Program-made: the position numbers and the translations under genes
Notes under the pieces: model-generated
Seen by the model: only the letters and a program-made list of their open reading frames with translations
Database searches by the model: none
Told to the model about the DNA's origin: nothing
Assembly: GCA_013399695.1 (NCBI GenBank)
Contig: VXAU01000683.1
Location: 1,958,780-2,022,779, forward strand
Reading direction: 5' to 3'
DNA from: Formicarius rufipectus
Lineage: Eukaryota; Chordata; Aves; Passeriformes; Formicariidae
DNA length: 64,000 bases
In this document: positions 22,081 to 34,633 of the stretch, piece by piece
Layout: every line of letters begins with the position of its first letter
How positions within the stretch are numbered: the first letter of the stretch is position 1

Positions 22081-22879
22081 GGATGCTCATCCCTGAGCAG
22101 AACTTGTACAGACAAAGCAGAACCAAACTGTAATTTGGATCTTGCAGATGGAGAAACTGAGTCACAGAGTAGTTCAGCAACACTAAGTTAAGCTACATCC
22201 AGCTTTGCTAAGCTAAGTCTGAGGTTTGAAGTGTATCAAAAGCATACCTAGCTTCTGAATCACAGGTCTGGGTCCTTTGCTAGTAGAAATTATGCTAGAT
22301 GATTGCAGATATTTTTAAATTATAAAATAGGAAACAAATAAGAATTAATTCTCATGAATACTTACACTGCCCCTTCTGTTCAATGGAAATAACATCCCTG
22401 CTTATTTCCTTTACATAGCTATCACCATGGATGTCTTTGATTGACATGTTGTGTTTAGATATATGGAATATTGTAAGTTCAAAATATTAGTTTGCAAGCC
22501 CAGGTTTGCAAATGGAAGACAGTTTGTCAACTGGGAAGTTGAAGTAGGATTGTGAGCAAAAAAGATTGTGAACTTCTAACCTCCCATGAATATTTTGTTT
22601 AAAAATTCTGTTTAAAAAAACAGCATAAGGAACCAGACGGCAAAATCAACACAAATTAATAAACACATCTTAAAAGATAGTACACTTTCATTTAGGAAAA
22701 TATTAAAACATGTTTGTATGATAGAATAATCAAACTGAAACAAAACCTTAATACTTGCAAATTTGTATGTGATGCAGCTGCAGGGAGATAAAACCGCTCT
22801 TGAGTGACTGGATATGTTTCTTCTGCTTTCCTGCCTTTCTTTTAAGCCTTAATTAAAACCAGATGTTTCTTATTTCACT

Positions 22880-22945
22880 TCTTTCTTTTTTTTTTTTTTT
22901 TGGTTTGGTTTGGTTTGGTTGGTTGGGTTTTGGGGTTTTTTGTTT
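22880..22945. repeat. T-run and (GGTTT)n simple repeat
   Basis: A T run is followed by GGTTT and GGTTG units and further T/G runs. Confidence 0.85.
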
Positions 22946-25900
22946 TCAAGTCTACACAAAGTGTGGTGCCAGCAGTAAACACTATCTTTGACTCTTTTTT
23001 TAATGTGTCAACTGTATCTGGCTGAGTCAGTCACAAACCAGTAAAATTCCAGCAAAGCAGTGCAAGCTTTCACTCCTGCTGTCATTCCTGTTGGGAGAGG
23101 AAAATTGGCATTGCTGTTTCTGGGACTGATGCACAGGAGCCATAAAAATCCCTATGTGTGCCTGAGAGCCTTGCCCCCAGTAAATAATGCTGGAGGTAGT
23201 CTGGACTGCTGTGTACCATGAATGCAGCTGCCCCTCTTGCACTCTTAGAGTGCTGGGAGAGATTTCTTGTTGCTTAATTTCTCTGCAATTGTAGAGATCG
23301 GCAGCCTGTTTTCCATTTCTTCTTTCTCCTCCTGAGGGAAGCAATGGCTGGTAACCACACAATGTAGAAGTGACTATTTTTACTGCAATTTCATGCCCTT
23401 ACTGTGATATTGACCTCTTAGGTGACATCTCTGGCAGAATATTTTGTCAGTAAATGGCAATGGCCTATATGCGAGAGCTTTCTTTCTGAACCAAATTGCA
23501 AAGTAGTAATGCTGTTGTGTTTATTATTATGTTTTTCTACTACTTTTTACAACTTATTTTCATTCTAAGTAGTGTATCAAATATAGAAATCCATGAACTG
23601 CAACAAATACCTAGCAAAGAAATAGAAATTACTGTTCCAAAAAGTCATTTGAGGACAAGTTATGACTTACTTGACAAATATTAGGCTTTTTACTCCTACA
23701 TATTTTGAGCAAGTACATGTTGTACCTAGAATAGATTGGAAGAACAAATTTTCCAGCAGTTTTCTGGTTGTCTTTCTTCCTTTTAACAGATATGCTGTTG
23801 TGCAGTCCTTGGGAGTCAGGCTTGCTTCAACTACTGCACATGCTAAAGGACTTTTTGGATAAAAACGACTCTGTTTTCTTCCACCAGTTTTTGTATCAGA
23901 AGCTCCCACCACAACAGCTGTAGTCCAGAGGGACTGAAAAACAGCAGGAGGGCACTGAGGTAGCAGACACACTGAAGTTTTCTAGTGCCTCAGTTTTAAG
24001 GAAGAATGAACCTGGAGGATTTAAATTCCTTGCCATCATATTTGCTCTTAGTTCAAGCTATGTTTAGTTACAAGGAAAAAAGAGTATTTATTTACAGAAT
24101 GTAGAACAAATGTCACAGTTTCTAATGACACAGCAGTAACTGAGCTTTCAATTCAAGTGCACCTTGTTCAAATCTCTGGGTAGGTTATGAGAATTACCTG
24201 CTTATCCTACCCATTCTCTCCCATAAAAGGTTACATTTTTTCCCCTGAAAACATGACAGACACCTTGCATGAATAAATCAATTTTATTTAAATAAAATTA
24301 CAGATGTATCTTGTCTATTAAAAACTACTATATAGTTTTTCAAAGGCACCAATATATTTAAAAATAATTTAAGTTTTCTTGAGAGCAGCTACCTTTTTCC
24401 AAGTGGTGTTTGTAAACCTGTCAAACTTCCTTCCCTTCATTCAACTTAAGCGATACCTGTTGCTAGGGAAATGATGAAGGCAGTACCTTTTTCATCATAA
24501 TACTGTTCCTGGGAATCTCTTTAGAACATGGATTGAGAAGAATGGGTTGGGTGTTCTACGAAGGAAAAACCCACCCTGAAATAGGGCGTTTCTTTCCTTT
24601 GTGGCACCATAAATACATAAGGCACAAACCCCTGCTATGACACTCACTTTGCCTATACTGTATTAAAAATTACTTTCAAGAGACTGCTGTTTCTTTGAGA
24701 CTTCAGTATCTATTTTCCCTTGCATTTCTTCACATTTAATAATGCAATGCCACTTTCTCTAATGTTAAGAGAAAAACTTTAAAAAGTTGAGGGACCAGAT
24801 CCTACAACTCTCATTGATCTACTGGAGTCTAGACCTACATTCCCTTAGAAGCATCTGAAAATATTTGAACAACAAAAGAAACACCCTTTTGCAGCACCAA
24901 ACCTGACAAATTGGCACTATTTAAAAAGAATTTGTTGTCCTGCAATAGCATGTTTCCAAAAATAATTGCAAAATAATATTTTGTAGAAGGAGTTGTAGAA
25001 GGGAGAGGCTGTTTTCTGGCACGACCACCTTACCATAGGCACCTTGCTACTGATGGATAGGTAAAATGGGCCCCAGCATGCATCTCACATCAGTCCTGGG
25101 GAAAACAGAGCTGTGCCATAAGTTGCCTTTGCCAGTCATTCAAAAGACATATTTACAGCCAGAGTGATGCTTTGAAAGTCTGTCTCTTAGGGGCAGATGT
25201 GTTTTTGTACAACATCACTTTCTGATGTCTTTTACCATGTGCCAGTGATTTCCCTTGTGTTGGAGCTGGAGCACATCCAAAGTAATATGGAGCACTGGGA
25301 AGAAACACCCTGCTTTTTCACTAGATTGAGACTTTGGGTTTGATGGGGAAAATAAATGCAATTAGAACTAGTATTATTTTTTTAGTTCACTTGCTGCTGT
25401 GGGCAGTTGGACATGAAGCTACTATGGAAGCAACATCTGCCTTTCCTTTCCCCCCAGTTCACTGTGCAGCACTAGGCAGGCTGCCTGGTGACTGAAGGGG
25501 TGCTACAGGGAAAAGGATGAAAACCATCTTATCCTGCCCGCAGATCAGCATTTCCCACTCCTGACCCAGGTTCCGGGTCACATGTCTGTTATGAATCCTG
25601 CAGAAACCCACAGAATTTCAGCAAAGGAAAGGACAAAACTTTGGGAAAGACACTGAGTTTGCAGCTGGGTGCTGCCTGACAGGATATCCCTCAGTCCTTC
25701 TGGAAAAGAAGTTCTTCCAGTGCCAAGGGAAGGCAGAGTCACTTCCACTGCCTTGCAAAGTCAAACAACAGCAAAGAGACAGGACTGCCTGGACACAAGA
25801 ATGAAGAACTGCAGTAGCTTTTGATCATCATACACCTCTCTGGTTCTCCTGACAATCTTGATAGTGTCTCTGTGTAACTGTACAAACTGCACACTCTTCA

Positions 25901-26040
25901 AGCAACTGTGGATGTGTTTGCAGGCAGTTCTTTCCACTTAGCATAAAGCCCCAAGCAGAGACACAAAGCTGTTACAAAGGCAACTGGAAGATTGTAAGGA
26001 TTTTTATCTTGTTCTAATGTTTTCCAGGTCTGCACAGTTA

Positions 26041-26046
26041 TTTATT
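26041..26046 (-). terminator. candidate polyadenylation signal of TMEM45A
   Basis: AATAAA on the minus strand, about 400 bases past the TMEM45A stop codon. It is the first canonical hexamer I find downstream; cleavage here is not shown. Confidence 0.35.
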
Positions 26047-26444
26047 CACAGTTACTTACAGGGCAACAAACACGCATATTTGGACACCCTAGTTATGGAA
26101 ACTTAAAAGTCTGTTCAGCAGCAGCTGGAAAACACTGTGCTTAGCTTTTAATAAGGCAACATACAGACTTCATTGTGCCATCTCACACACTCCAAGTCTG
26201 TCTAATATTACTCTGATTTTCTTTGAAGCATGTAATAAGCAAGGTACTAGTGCAGCCACTGCAAATTGATACCAAGTTTACCCTCCACAAATAAAGATGT
26301 AACTGTGGATGTAGACATCATAGGGGAATGGTATTTGCATAGCAAGTTGTAATAATGAATGAATAAGATGGCAAAAAAAAGGTAGAAATGAGGTACCAAT
26401 TAGCCTAACAGTTGAGCAGGTAAGGTAGTCAAGCCACATTCATA

Positions 26445-26538
26445 TTAAATTTCATCTTCTGACTCATGATCTCGTTCACATGTTTTCAGTAAACCCATTT
26501 CCATAGACTGAGACCATTTAACCTTTGAACGAACTGCC
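26445..26538 (-). CDS. TMEM45A: TMEM45A exon 5, C-terminal tail and stop
   Basis: The acceptor is TGTTTCCAG. It codes AVRSKVKWSQSMEMGLLKT, then CERDHESEDEI and TAA at 26447-26445. The acidic, lysine-free end is a cytosolic tail. Confidence 0.93.
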
Positions 26539-29500
26539 CTGGAAACAACAAAAAAAAGAAGTTGTCAGTAGTAGCTCAAAGGCTCATCTGACCATTTTTA
26601 CATGGTAAAAACCAGTTTAACTCTTGTGCCTTATCAGCAAGTTAGGATGATTGATTTATAAAGACTTGTAATGGACCACAGCAGAAGACAACCTAAAGAC
26701 AAAATAGTGACTTTAAGCAGAATCCAGCTGGCCTTTCTGCCAGAATCCAGCAGAAACCACAGGCCTTGGCTGTAGGTACCTTATGGTGACACGAGTGACC
26801 CCTATACAATGTAAGGATGTACATGGCATTTGAGGCCAGGTTGGATGGGGCTTTAAGAAACCCAGTCTAGTGCAAAAGGTTCCTGCCCATGGCGGGGCGG
26901 TTTGAACTAGGTTGTCCTTAAGGTCCCTTTCCAACTTCTTCTATGATTACTAAGTGTTGCTTTTAATGATCCTTCCTGACCATACTGCTTGTAAGAGTTA
27001 CCTTTTGTGCAGCTAAGAGCACCTTAAGCAAATCTCAGTGTACCATCTAGAAAGTTCAGCGTTGTGCAGGCACAAGACCAGTCGCTGTGTTCTCTTGGAA
27101 GAAAGCTATAAAGCTGTGAGAAGAGTGAGTCTGGCCAACTTGCCCTTAGAGGGGAACTCTACCATGATCAGCCTCACCTGAGGCCTCATCTGATGCTGCT
27201 GCAACTATTGTTCCCAGCATCAGAAGGGTTGTACGATTGCTGCCACCTTCTCAATAATTGCCATTCTTTACACAGCAAACCAGCTACCCAGGCTGGACTG
27301 TCGGTGCTTTCTGGACTGAACTGGCACCTCAGTGCAAAGCAAGACTGCAAGGACTACATATGGCCACAGCATGACTAAATAGGGTTCTTAGGATGGTAGG
27401 GGTAAAGAAATGGGTGAGAAGCGTGTTTAGGACAGCTCAGGCAGAGGCTTGGTAAGGTCCTGTGGGCCTAAGGTGATCACTCCTGATGACCTGATGGCAG
27501 AATCAGGCTCATTTTTACAGCCAAATTAACACTGCAGTTTGGCAGTGAGGAAAAGGGTTAACTTTAGACATTAGAGAATGAAACTGGCTAGTGAAAAGAA
27601 ATCAAGTCTGATCATGGGAAATCTCTAGCAAGGAATCCTATGTACTAATTTTCAAAGTAAAGTCATGAAACACCTGCTGACTAAGCTGTTTGAAATTAGC
27701 AGAGATGAACACTGAGAGAAAAGATGCTGCAGAAAAAAAATCTCTCCTACTTCTAAGTTTATGTGCAAATGTGGAAGACTATTAGAGCTCATTTTATGAG
27801 AAAAGTATTATGCTGTCAGAGCTGTCTTTATGAATGTTTTGTCTTTTTCTTCTGAAGCAGTGATTTGTGTGATTTTCATTGATGAGTAATATCTATTTTT
27901 ATTTTACCTTGCAAGGCAATTAATTACTTTATAGAAACCTTTTGATTTGTCAGTGAAACTTTTCTAAAATAAAGTTCCTGCTAGACTAAATAGGTCACCA
28001 AAGTTTTAGTGTTTCAAGTAACTTACCAACTGACAATTGTGTAATTCACTGCAAGTATAAGAAAAGCAAAGGCATAATGCCAGCAATAGCACATGGTCAG
28101 GAACATCATGTTAGTATGATCTGTCTGATTCCACTCTGGGCTTCCATTTGGAGGATAAAGCACAAAGCCAATCTGTAATAAAATAGAAGATATTTAGCAC
28201 ATTTCATGTGTATCCTATGCCATATCATGTTTTATTCTATCCAGCACAAGGCAGACATTTAATTTCCTTATACTGCTGCTTATTTCTGTTTATTATTAAA
28301 AACAATTTTACAGTCACACTCAGATGCAATGGATCACTTTACACAGTGCATAAATGCCTTTGAAGATGCAGAGCCAGTCCCAGAAACTCTCTGCTCTTGC
28401 CCAGAAAATTAAGGACCCTGCCCAAGAGCCCACCCCTGCAACAATCACAGTTATGTACTGTAAGGAGAGGGGCTGATGCTCAGCCGTGTGTACTCTGACC
28501 TCCAAGCACTTCACCAAACAGAAAACCTGCCCAGCCATTTGCACTGACTCAGTTCTTCCCAACAGCATCCGGGAATGTGTTACATGGTCGAGAAGATGAA
28601 TAATGAATGAATAATAAATAAAGGCAAGCCACAAGTCTATTTCTTCTGGGCCATACGGGGAAAAAGTCAGGTTTGAAATTATTAAAAATGGAACTTCCTC
28701 AACCAAGACTATAAGTTCATGTGAAATACAGATGATGTTCATTCAGAGCTGGGAATGATTGAATTCATATTTGTAAACAGTATGGGGAAACTATTCATCC
28801 TGTGGCTTCAAGGGTCTGCATTACAAGCACCAGTCCTCTGTACTGCCTAATACTCTTCAAAGTCATTACTCAGAAGTTTAGTTGAGAATGTAGAAGCTGG
28901 GAAGAGGACGGGAAGGAAGAAGGGAGTGGAATTTGCATTTCCATGAAGAGAATTCAATGAATGAGGGTGTTGATGATGCAGAAAGAAAGTCCCTTTACCT
29001 TTTACAAATTTCCCATGCTGCAGCCAGTGTGTGGGTTTCAGTCACACAGATGGTTGAAGTCTGATGTGGGTGTGAAAAAAGCCACACTTAAATCTCTTGT
29101 ATTTTTAGTTCTTCAATCTTTTACTTTGAAACAAAACTCACATTGTCTCCAGAGCTAAAGAAATAATCTGTTCAAAAATTAGACTAGGCAGACAAAAAGA
29201 ATAAAGGGTTGCATCTATTCCTCTTATGCAAAGCTTATTAAATCACCAAAGAAAAGTTTACAAACAAGAAAAAGTTTACAAGCAAGTGCTGCAGCACCAC
29301 ATTCTTGAGTTCACTTATAGAAAAACACAACTGATTCAAAGGTCTGTCTTCATGCCAGAGCAAGCATTTAAATATTTGATTTGGTGCTGAATGTCTGGTT
29401 CTCCTAAAGAACAGCAAGCGTTTTTATTCATCGTGTCTGGCCAGCATATAAAAAGGGGAAGCCAGTCTAGACGTGCCGGAAAGAAAAACCATTGCAGTGA

Positions 29501-32500
29501 CCTCAGTTCTCTACTATAAGATGAACCATCGGCACTTGTGCTCCTGTTTCTTTGTTACAAGGTCACTGCAATTAATTAAATCTCTCTTGTTCTGATAACA
29601 AAGGGTTGCTATCGAATATCTATTAGTTGGATAGAATCACAAGAAAGGGAGGGCACAGAAGTTACATTTTGAAGAGTCCTTTCAGGAGTCACATCCCTGA
29701 AGTATCAAAGTTTTGGCTGTCATTTTTTCCACTCAGTTCCCAGAGCACTAGGAAATCAGGAGGCTTTATATCACCCAATCTCTTAGCACGGATCGGTAGC
29801 TTAAGTACTTTCTGAGCCTGGCAATGTCAGTGAGGCCTTTACCTCACCTGTCCAGTATTCCACGGGGCATCCACTCACTGCTCCAGCAGCTGACAGTGGA
29901 GACTCTCTTTATAAAGAACAGCATACATTTCCATGCTCTAAAATCTCTGCCATTTGACTGGCGAAGTTGGAACAGGATGTTAAAGAGATCAGAGAGAGTG
30001 GTCAACGACTGTAGTAAGGGAGTGATCAAGAAAATCACCTTAGACTTTTTATTGATTCAAATAAAAGGCACGAGAAGTAAAATGCCTTCTTCTTCTGTAA
30101 AATGGATATGAGAAATACTTTTATCTCTAAAGGAACATTAGAAGTGTGTTGTGTTCTCCAAGTTTTTTGAAGTCTGTGTTTAAAAGGCATGTATATCACT
30201 TGGGAAACACCTGCAAAGAGTTAAATGACTAATTTTGGTGAGGACAAAATTCCTAAAGCAGAGAAGTGACCTACCTGCCAGAACCAGCTGCCTTGTAGTA
30301 TGCAGAGACTCGTACGGAGCATCTCTAGCACAATGCTGCCACGGAAGAAAACTTCCAGAAATATGCAGGCAGCAGCTCCAAAAATAGCAAACAGCAGTAA
30401 CTGATGAACATGAACATCCAGCATGGCTCTCCCATGAAGATGGTAGCAGAAGAGAAAACCTGAAACAAATTGTGATCAGTTTAAGATCTTTTCTTCCCTT
30501 GTAATGTCCCTGCATATGCTTTTAGAAAACAGTGAAACTGTGGCATTTCTCTTTGTGCCAATATCCCCTTCACTCACAGTGCTTTAGCTAACTAATTGTG
30601 TACCATGTCAGTGCATAGATTGAGGAACACGCCCAAGCTATTGAGCACTTACCCGACACAGGCTTGTCCTGCTATTTTCACAACATTTCTATTACTGTTT
30701 GACCTAGTTGGAAAGCATAGATACACCTCTGCAATCTGTGATCATGATCTGGACTGCAGTGCAGACACACCCTCAGCAGTTTAATGAGGGTCAAACTGGG
30801 TTTTTTTGGGTCTCTTGTAAGTTTTTCAGGGAGTTGCACACCCAGTTCTCGTAGGCTTGTTCTCTAAGGCTGGTTTGAGATTCCCAGACCAAAGACCAAT
30901 ACCCATCCACAAGATTCATGTCCACCTCTTCAGGGAGAGGCAAACTGACCTTCAATAAAGACTGCTAAGGAAAGCATCATCCTGTCCATGGCTGCTGGCA
31001 ATGCATTGGTCCCGTGTGCCACAATGTCAACCAACCCTGAAATGCCATAGAAGAGGTACATGGTGGCATGTTGCCAGTTCATCAAGTGATCCCAGTGCTT
31101 TTTCTCATAGTTATACAACTTCAGATGAGGTCCATCAGGAACAAACTGCTCAGCCACCATTCCTGTGCATAAAACAAGAAGTAGAACCATTGCTGGTGCT
31201 TAAGGTATTGACAGATGGTAAGTGTTTATACAAACATATCCCCATGCAGCATGATGCCACTAAATTTGAGGCTTAGTCTGGTTGTTCTGGGTAATTGCTA
31301 TGTTTTGTTCCCTTCTGCCCAGTTCAGCCATTCACAATAAAGTTTTTAACATGTTGCCCAAATTCAGGTGACAATGCACAGAGGCCTCAAAGATATTAGT
31401 TTTATATAAATTTTCAAGAAAATAGGCAGTGGGTGGAGGAGAGATGAAATAAGCTGCTTTGCTAAGGGAAAGACCACAGAGCAAGCTCAGCAAGATATTA
31501 AGCATGACATAAACTGGAGAGGAGAAAGTCAGAGGAAACCAGATTTCAGCTCCATTCCTGGTGGAACTATTTGCCTCTTGCAGTTTCCAGTAGTGAAAAT
31601 AAAACCAACTATTTTGTACTGCTTTTTCTTCCTTTAAACAGTTGCTATTGTAGTAGTCCTGTGACCAAATTTTTAAGCTGCCTTTCTCAATGATTCAAAT
31701 ATGAGTATAACAGATGGTAAAGTCTCCAAAAGAAAGATTTACCATTTCAGTGCTGTGCAACATGCAGGATGACAGAGTTCAGACTCTTGATTCAAAAGGG
31801 ATTTTTCCTCTAAAGCCATAAAAGGAAACTCCTCCACCATGCAGAGCTATTAAAGTTCCCTTGAGAATGTACACTGAGTTAGTATTTGAATCACTGCTCC
31901 GCCCTCTCCCTTACCTTGGCCCCTCAGTGTCTTGCTAACCAGCTGCACTACTCCAGCAAGCAGAAAACTGCTTTTAGATGCTTTATATGATCAATGAAGT
32001 TTACTAAGGGTTTAAAATTTGTTAGGTTTTTAAAAAATTAGAGCTAATCACATTGTTTGTAAAGCATGGGCCAGCATCCTACTGTATAAGTAGATAAGCT
32101 GCAGAGCAAAAGCAGTGTTTTTCCACCTTTATTTCAAGATTTCCTATCATGGAAACAGAAGGTTTTACTCCTTCTTGCTGCCTTTACTGTTTGTCTTTGC
32201 CAAGTGTTCTTGTCCAAATTTGTTATTAGAATTAACCATACATTAAAATAATAGGTTTTTGTTTCAGAATGAAAATAAAAACACCAGATTAATGTTTTAG
32301 CTGCCCAAGTACCTCTAGATACAGAAAAGATGTCCACGCTCATGTCTCAAAATGAATGCTATTATTTATATTTTTATCCTTTTTTAAGGCATATCAAAAT
32401 GCAGACACAACATCCCTTCAGTGCTGAAGTATCTTAATAGACTCAACTCCCAGAGGGGAAGGAAAAACAAGAAAAAGATTTTGCCACAGCCTGCACCTTG

Positions 32501-33484
32501 ATTAGAAACCAGGCAAATCTGAGCATCTAAAGAACAGTAGATAGATAGATAGAATATGAAAGTCTAAAAATACTTCAAATTTATGTATTTTTCAACTTGA
32601 GAGCCACAGGTGCTGAGCTCCCCAGGTCCCTTATTGTTTTGGTTTACTTACTCTCTAAAGGTAAATTGGTAACACACAGCCTGCTGGAATGTTAACAACA
32701 ACTAGGCATGTCTAGTCAGTTGAATGGCTCTCAAAACCATCTCCGTGGGTTTGTACCCAGGCTTGGACACAACAGAAGGAGAAATAGCTTCCTTCCACCA
32801 ATCCCACACCCCATAGCCACAGTCCTGCAGAAATGAGATCTGGAGTTCAGTCTTTCTGTGTGAATATTTTCACTTTTGAATGACATTAATGAAAAAACAT
32901 GGGCATCATTGACATATTTTATCAATAACTCAGAGGACACTGAGTCATCACCTGAAATGTCTGGATTCAAAAGGGAAAAGCAATGCCCCTAAAGTCTGGT
33001 GGCCCTTGCCCAAATACCTGCCTCCCTGAAGCAGGGACAGCATGTGAACACTGAGATGGACCACCTGGGAAGTAGACAGGTGCCTCAGAAAAGCTCCACA
33101 AGAGCACTACAGATGGAAACTATGTTACGCTCATATACCTGTAATTAATAGAAGTAGCCTCACCACTTCATGGTGGTTAAAGTTCAAAATACCAAAACAC
33201 AGTGAGATCTGTTTCATCAAAGAACAAAATTTGAAGAAAAAAAGTGTTAAAAGGCACAACCCTTTATTGTCTACCCTGAGTCCCCCTCACTTACCAATGA
33301 GGGCAAAGACGGCTTTGATGATGCCTTCAACAAACTCCAGGCGCTGAAATCCTGCCCTGGAGCCAAGGTAGCAAATGTTCTTGTTTTTCCGACAGGCGTA
33401 CTTCAGTGGATACTTCACTGACCACCATAAGCCAAAAAGAAGAAAAAAGCTTCCAGGGAGGGCATGCCCTTTGAAATTGCCCAT
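26445..33484 (-). CDS. TMEM45A: TMEM45A, seven-helix membrane protein, complete CDS in five exons
   Basis: TMEM45A belongs to the TMEM45 (DUF716) family of multi-pass membrane proteins. Its biochemical role is not settled; in mammals it is linked to epidermal keratinisation. Coding exons join in phase: 33295-33484, 30950-31162, 30275-30459, 28027-28172, 26445-26538. Together they are 828 bases, or 275 residues plus stop, the same length as I recall for the human protein. Landmarks: start MGNFKGHALPGSFF; CYLGSRAGFQRLEFVEG near 38-54, which favours TMEM45A over TMEM45B; EQFVPDGPHL at 68-77; NWQHATMYLF at 92-101; MLDVHVHQLLL near 147; LQGSWFWQIGFVLYPPNG near 190-206; CWHYA near 226. The tail ends CERDHESEDEI, like human AEREQESEEEM. 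All borders are GT/AG and no lesion is seen. It lies between LNP1 and ADGRG7 on one strand, which settles the orthology. Confidence 0.96.
26832..26950 (+). mobile_element. CR1 LINE 3'-end fragment
   Basis: GAGGCCAGGTTGGATGGGGC, then AAGGTCCCTTTCCAACTTC and TTCTATGATTA: a CR1 3' end with its terminal motif, in TMEM45A intron 4. Confidence 0.85.
28027..28172 (-). CDS. TMEM45A: TMEM45A exon 4
   Basis: The acceptor is TTATTACAG and the donor TG/GTAAGT. It codes residues 197-244 plus two bases: IGFVLYPPNGSPEWNQTDHT, then MMFLTMCYCWHYAFAF, which holds the last membrane helix. Confidence 0.95.
28173..30274. other. TMEM45A intron 3
   Basis: Non-coding. The only notable item is a possible LTR-like stretch at about 29440-29590. 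Confidence 0.6.
30275..30459 (-). CDS. TMEM45A: TMEM45A exon 3
   Basis: The acceptor is TTTGTTTCAG and the donor CAG/GTAGGT. It codes residues 136-196, from FLFCYHLHGRAMLDVHVHQ through a hydrophobic helix to LQGSWFWQ. Phase is 1 in and 0 out. Confidence 0.95.
30950..31162 (-). CDS. TMEM45A: TMEM45A exon 2
   Basis: The acceptor is TTATGCACAG and the donor GAAG/GTCAGT. It codes residues 65-134: MVAEQFVPDGPHLKLYNYEK, NWQHATMYLFYGISGLVDIV and LSLAVFIEG. It keeps the family motif EQFVPDGPHL. Confidence 0.95.
31163..33294. other. TMEM45A intron 1 of the coding part
   Basis: No exon or recognisable mobile element is seen. A short (ATAG)3 run lies near 32540. Confidence 0.6.
33295..33484 (-). CDS. 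TMEM45A: TMEM45A exon 1 of the coding part
   Basis: The ATG at 33484 starts MGNFKGHALPGSFFLLFGLW, the family's conserved N-terminus, and the exon ends ALIG at an ATTG/GTAAGT donor. A short 5' untranslated part and an acceptor (CTTCTTCTTCAG or ACCTAG) lie just upstream, so a separate non-coding first exon exists. Confidence 0.95.
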
Positions 33485-34632
33485 AGTTTTCTGCTAGGTT
33501 ATACCTGAAGAAGAAGCAAATGCAGACTAATTATGGGAATAGTGGAAGAAATCTGTGGGCTATAATTTTTATGTATCTCCTACCATAGATCAAATGAGTG
33601 TTACTGAATTAAGTACTCAGACTTTATTTAAAAATAAATGTGGATACTTATCTTCCCTGGTTGTTCAAAACTCCTGGCCATTCTTCCCAGTTTCATAAGT
33701 TTGCAGAGAAAGAGTCAGAGACTCAACTGCAGAACAGCTGACATGAAATGCAGAGCTGGCAGTCAGCAAGTTCTGAGAAGGAAAAGTCATAGCACACCAC
33801 ATCTTGCTGTTTGTTGTACTAGCAAAAGAAGTAACATAGATATTCACTGTTTGGTTCTTTCACCCTTCAAGAGGGTTTTATGTTTTTTTCTGCACAAAGG
33901 GAAACCAAGATAATACCCAACAGAATGAAAAATTAATTGGATACACATTTGATGGGTAAGTATTAACTAGTAAATTGTATTTTGTATTGCAATCTAGTTG
34001 TCTCATTATGATTTACAAACATCAAGTAATTATCAATATCTGATAGACAAATAATGCACCCACAACTAGATGCATATTATCAAGTTCACTGAGTGATAAG
34101 GTTATTAGTGGTCAGGATTATATAGTCCTTTAAATAAGTGCCATTAATAAAACCTAGTCATTCTAGTCATCATCCCAACTTTTAGGGTAGCTGAGTGAAA
34201 AATTTCTTAATTAAAAAGATTGTTCTAACATTAAATTGTAAATTTTCTTTAAGTTACTATAAGCTGAGTTGTTGTGCATCATGGCCAAAAGGCATACCAA
34301 ATCTTTGCACAGGTAACAATCAAGAATAACCACTTTAGAAGTCTGTACTTTCTGTTACTGCTGTTGCTGATTTCAAAATTCAATCTCCACACTGCATTGG
34401 AGCCATCTGGTTATGAATGGAACATAGAGGCTCTGGTATATTTCTCTTTTTCATAAGTATTTCCTATGGTCAGCTCTGCATAAGAGGTTTTTAACTGTGG
34501 CTTGTGGGCCATGGAGTACTTGCAGCTGGTTCACGTAATGCTGTCTAGTCACGTAGCATGAGCCCTCCCTTCTTTCTGGAGGCTAAATTCCACTGAAAGA
34601 ATGAATTCAATTTTATTTTCTTTTTCTTTTTT

Positions 34633-34633
34633 N
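34633..34633. other. ambiguous base N
   Basis: A single N at the switch from a T run to an A run (CTTTTTTNAAAAAACC), a typical place for an assembly failure. Confidence 0.99.

Larger units (their letters stand above)
20068..26040. other. intergenic region between TMEM45A and the ADGRG7 remnant
   Basis: No gene is recognised. It contains a TATATA motif at about 20354, two AATAAA motifs on the plus strand near 20393 and 20418, a 24-base tandem duplication at 22040, a T/GGTTT repeat at 22887, and GC-rich stretches at 21270-21950 and about 25030-25800. Confidence 0.6.
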
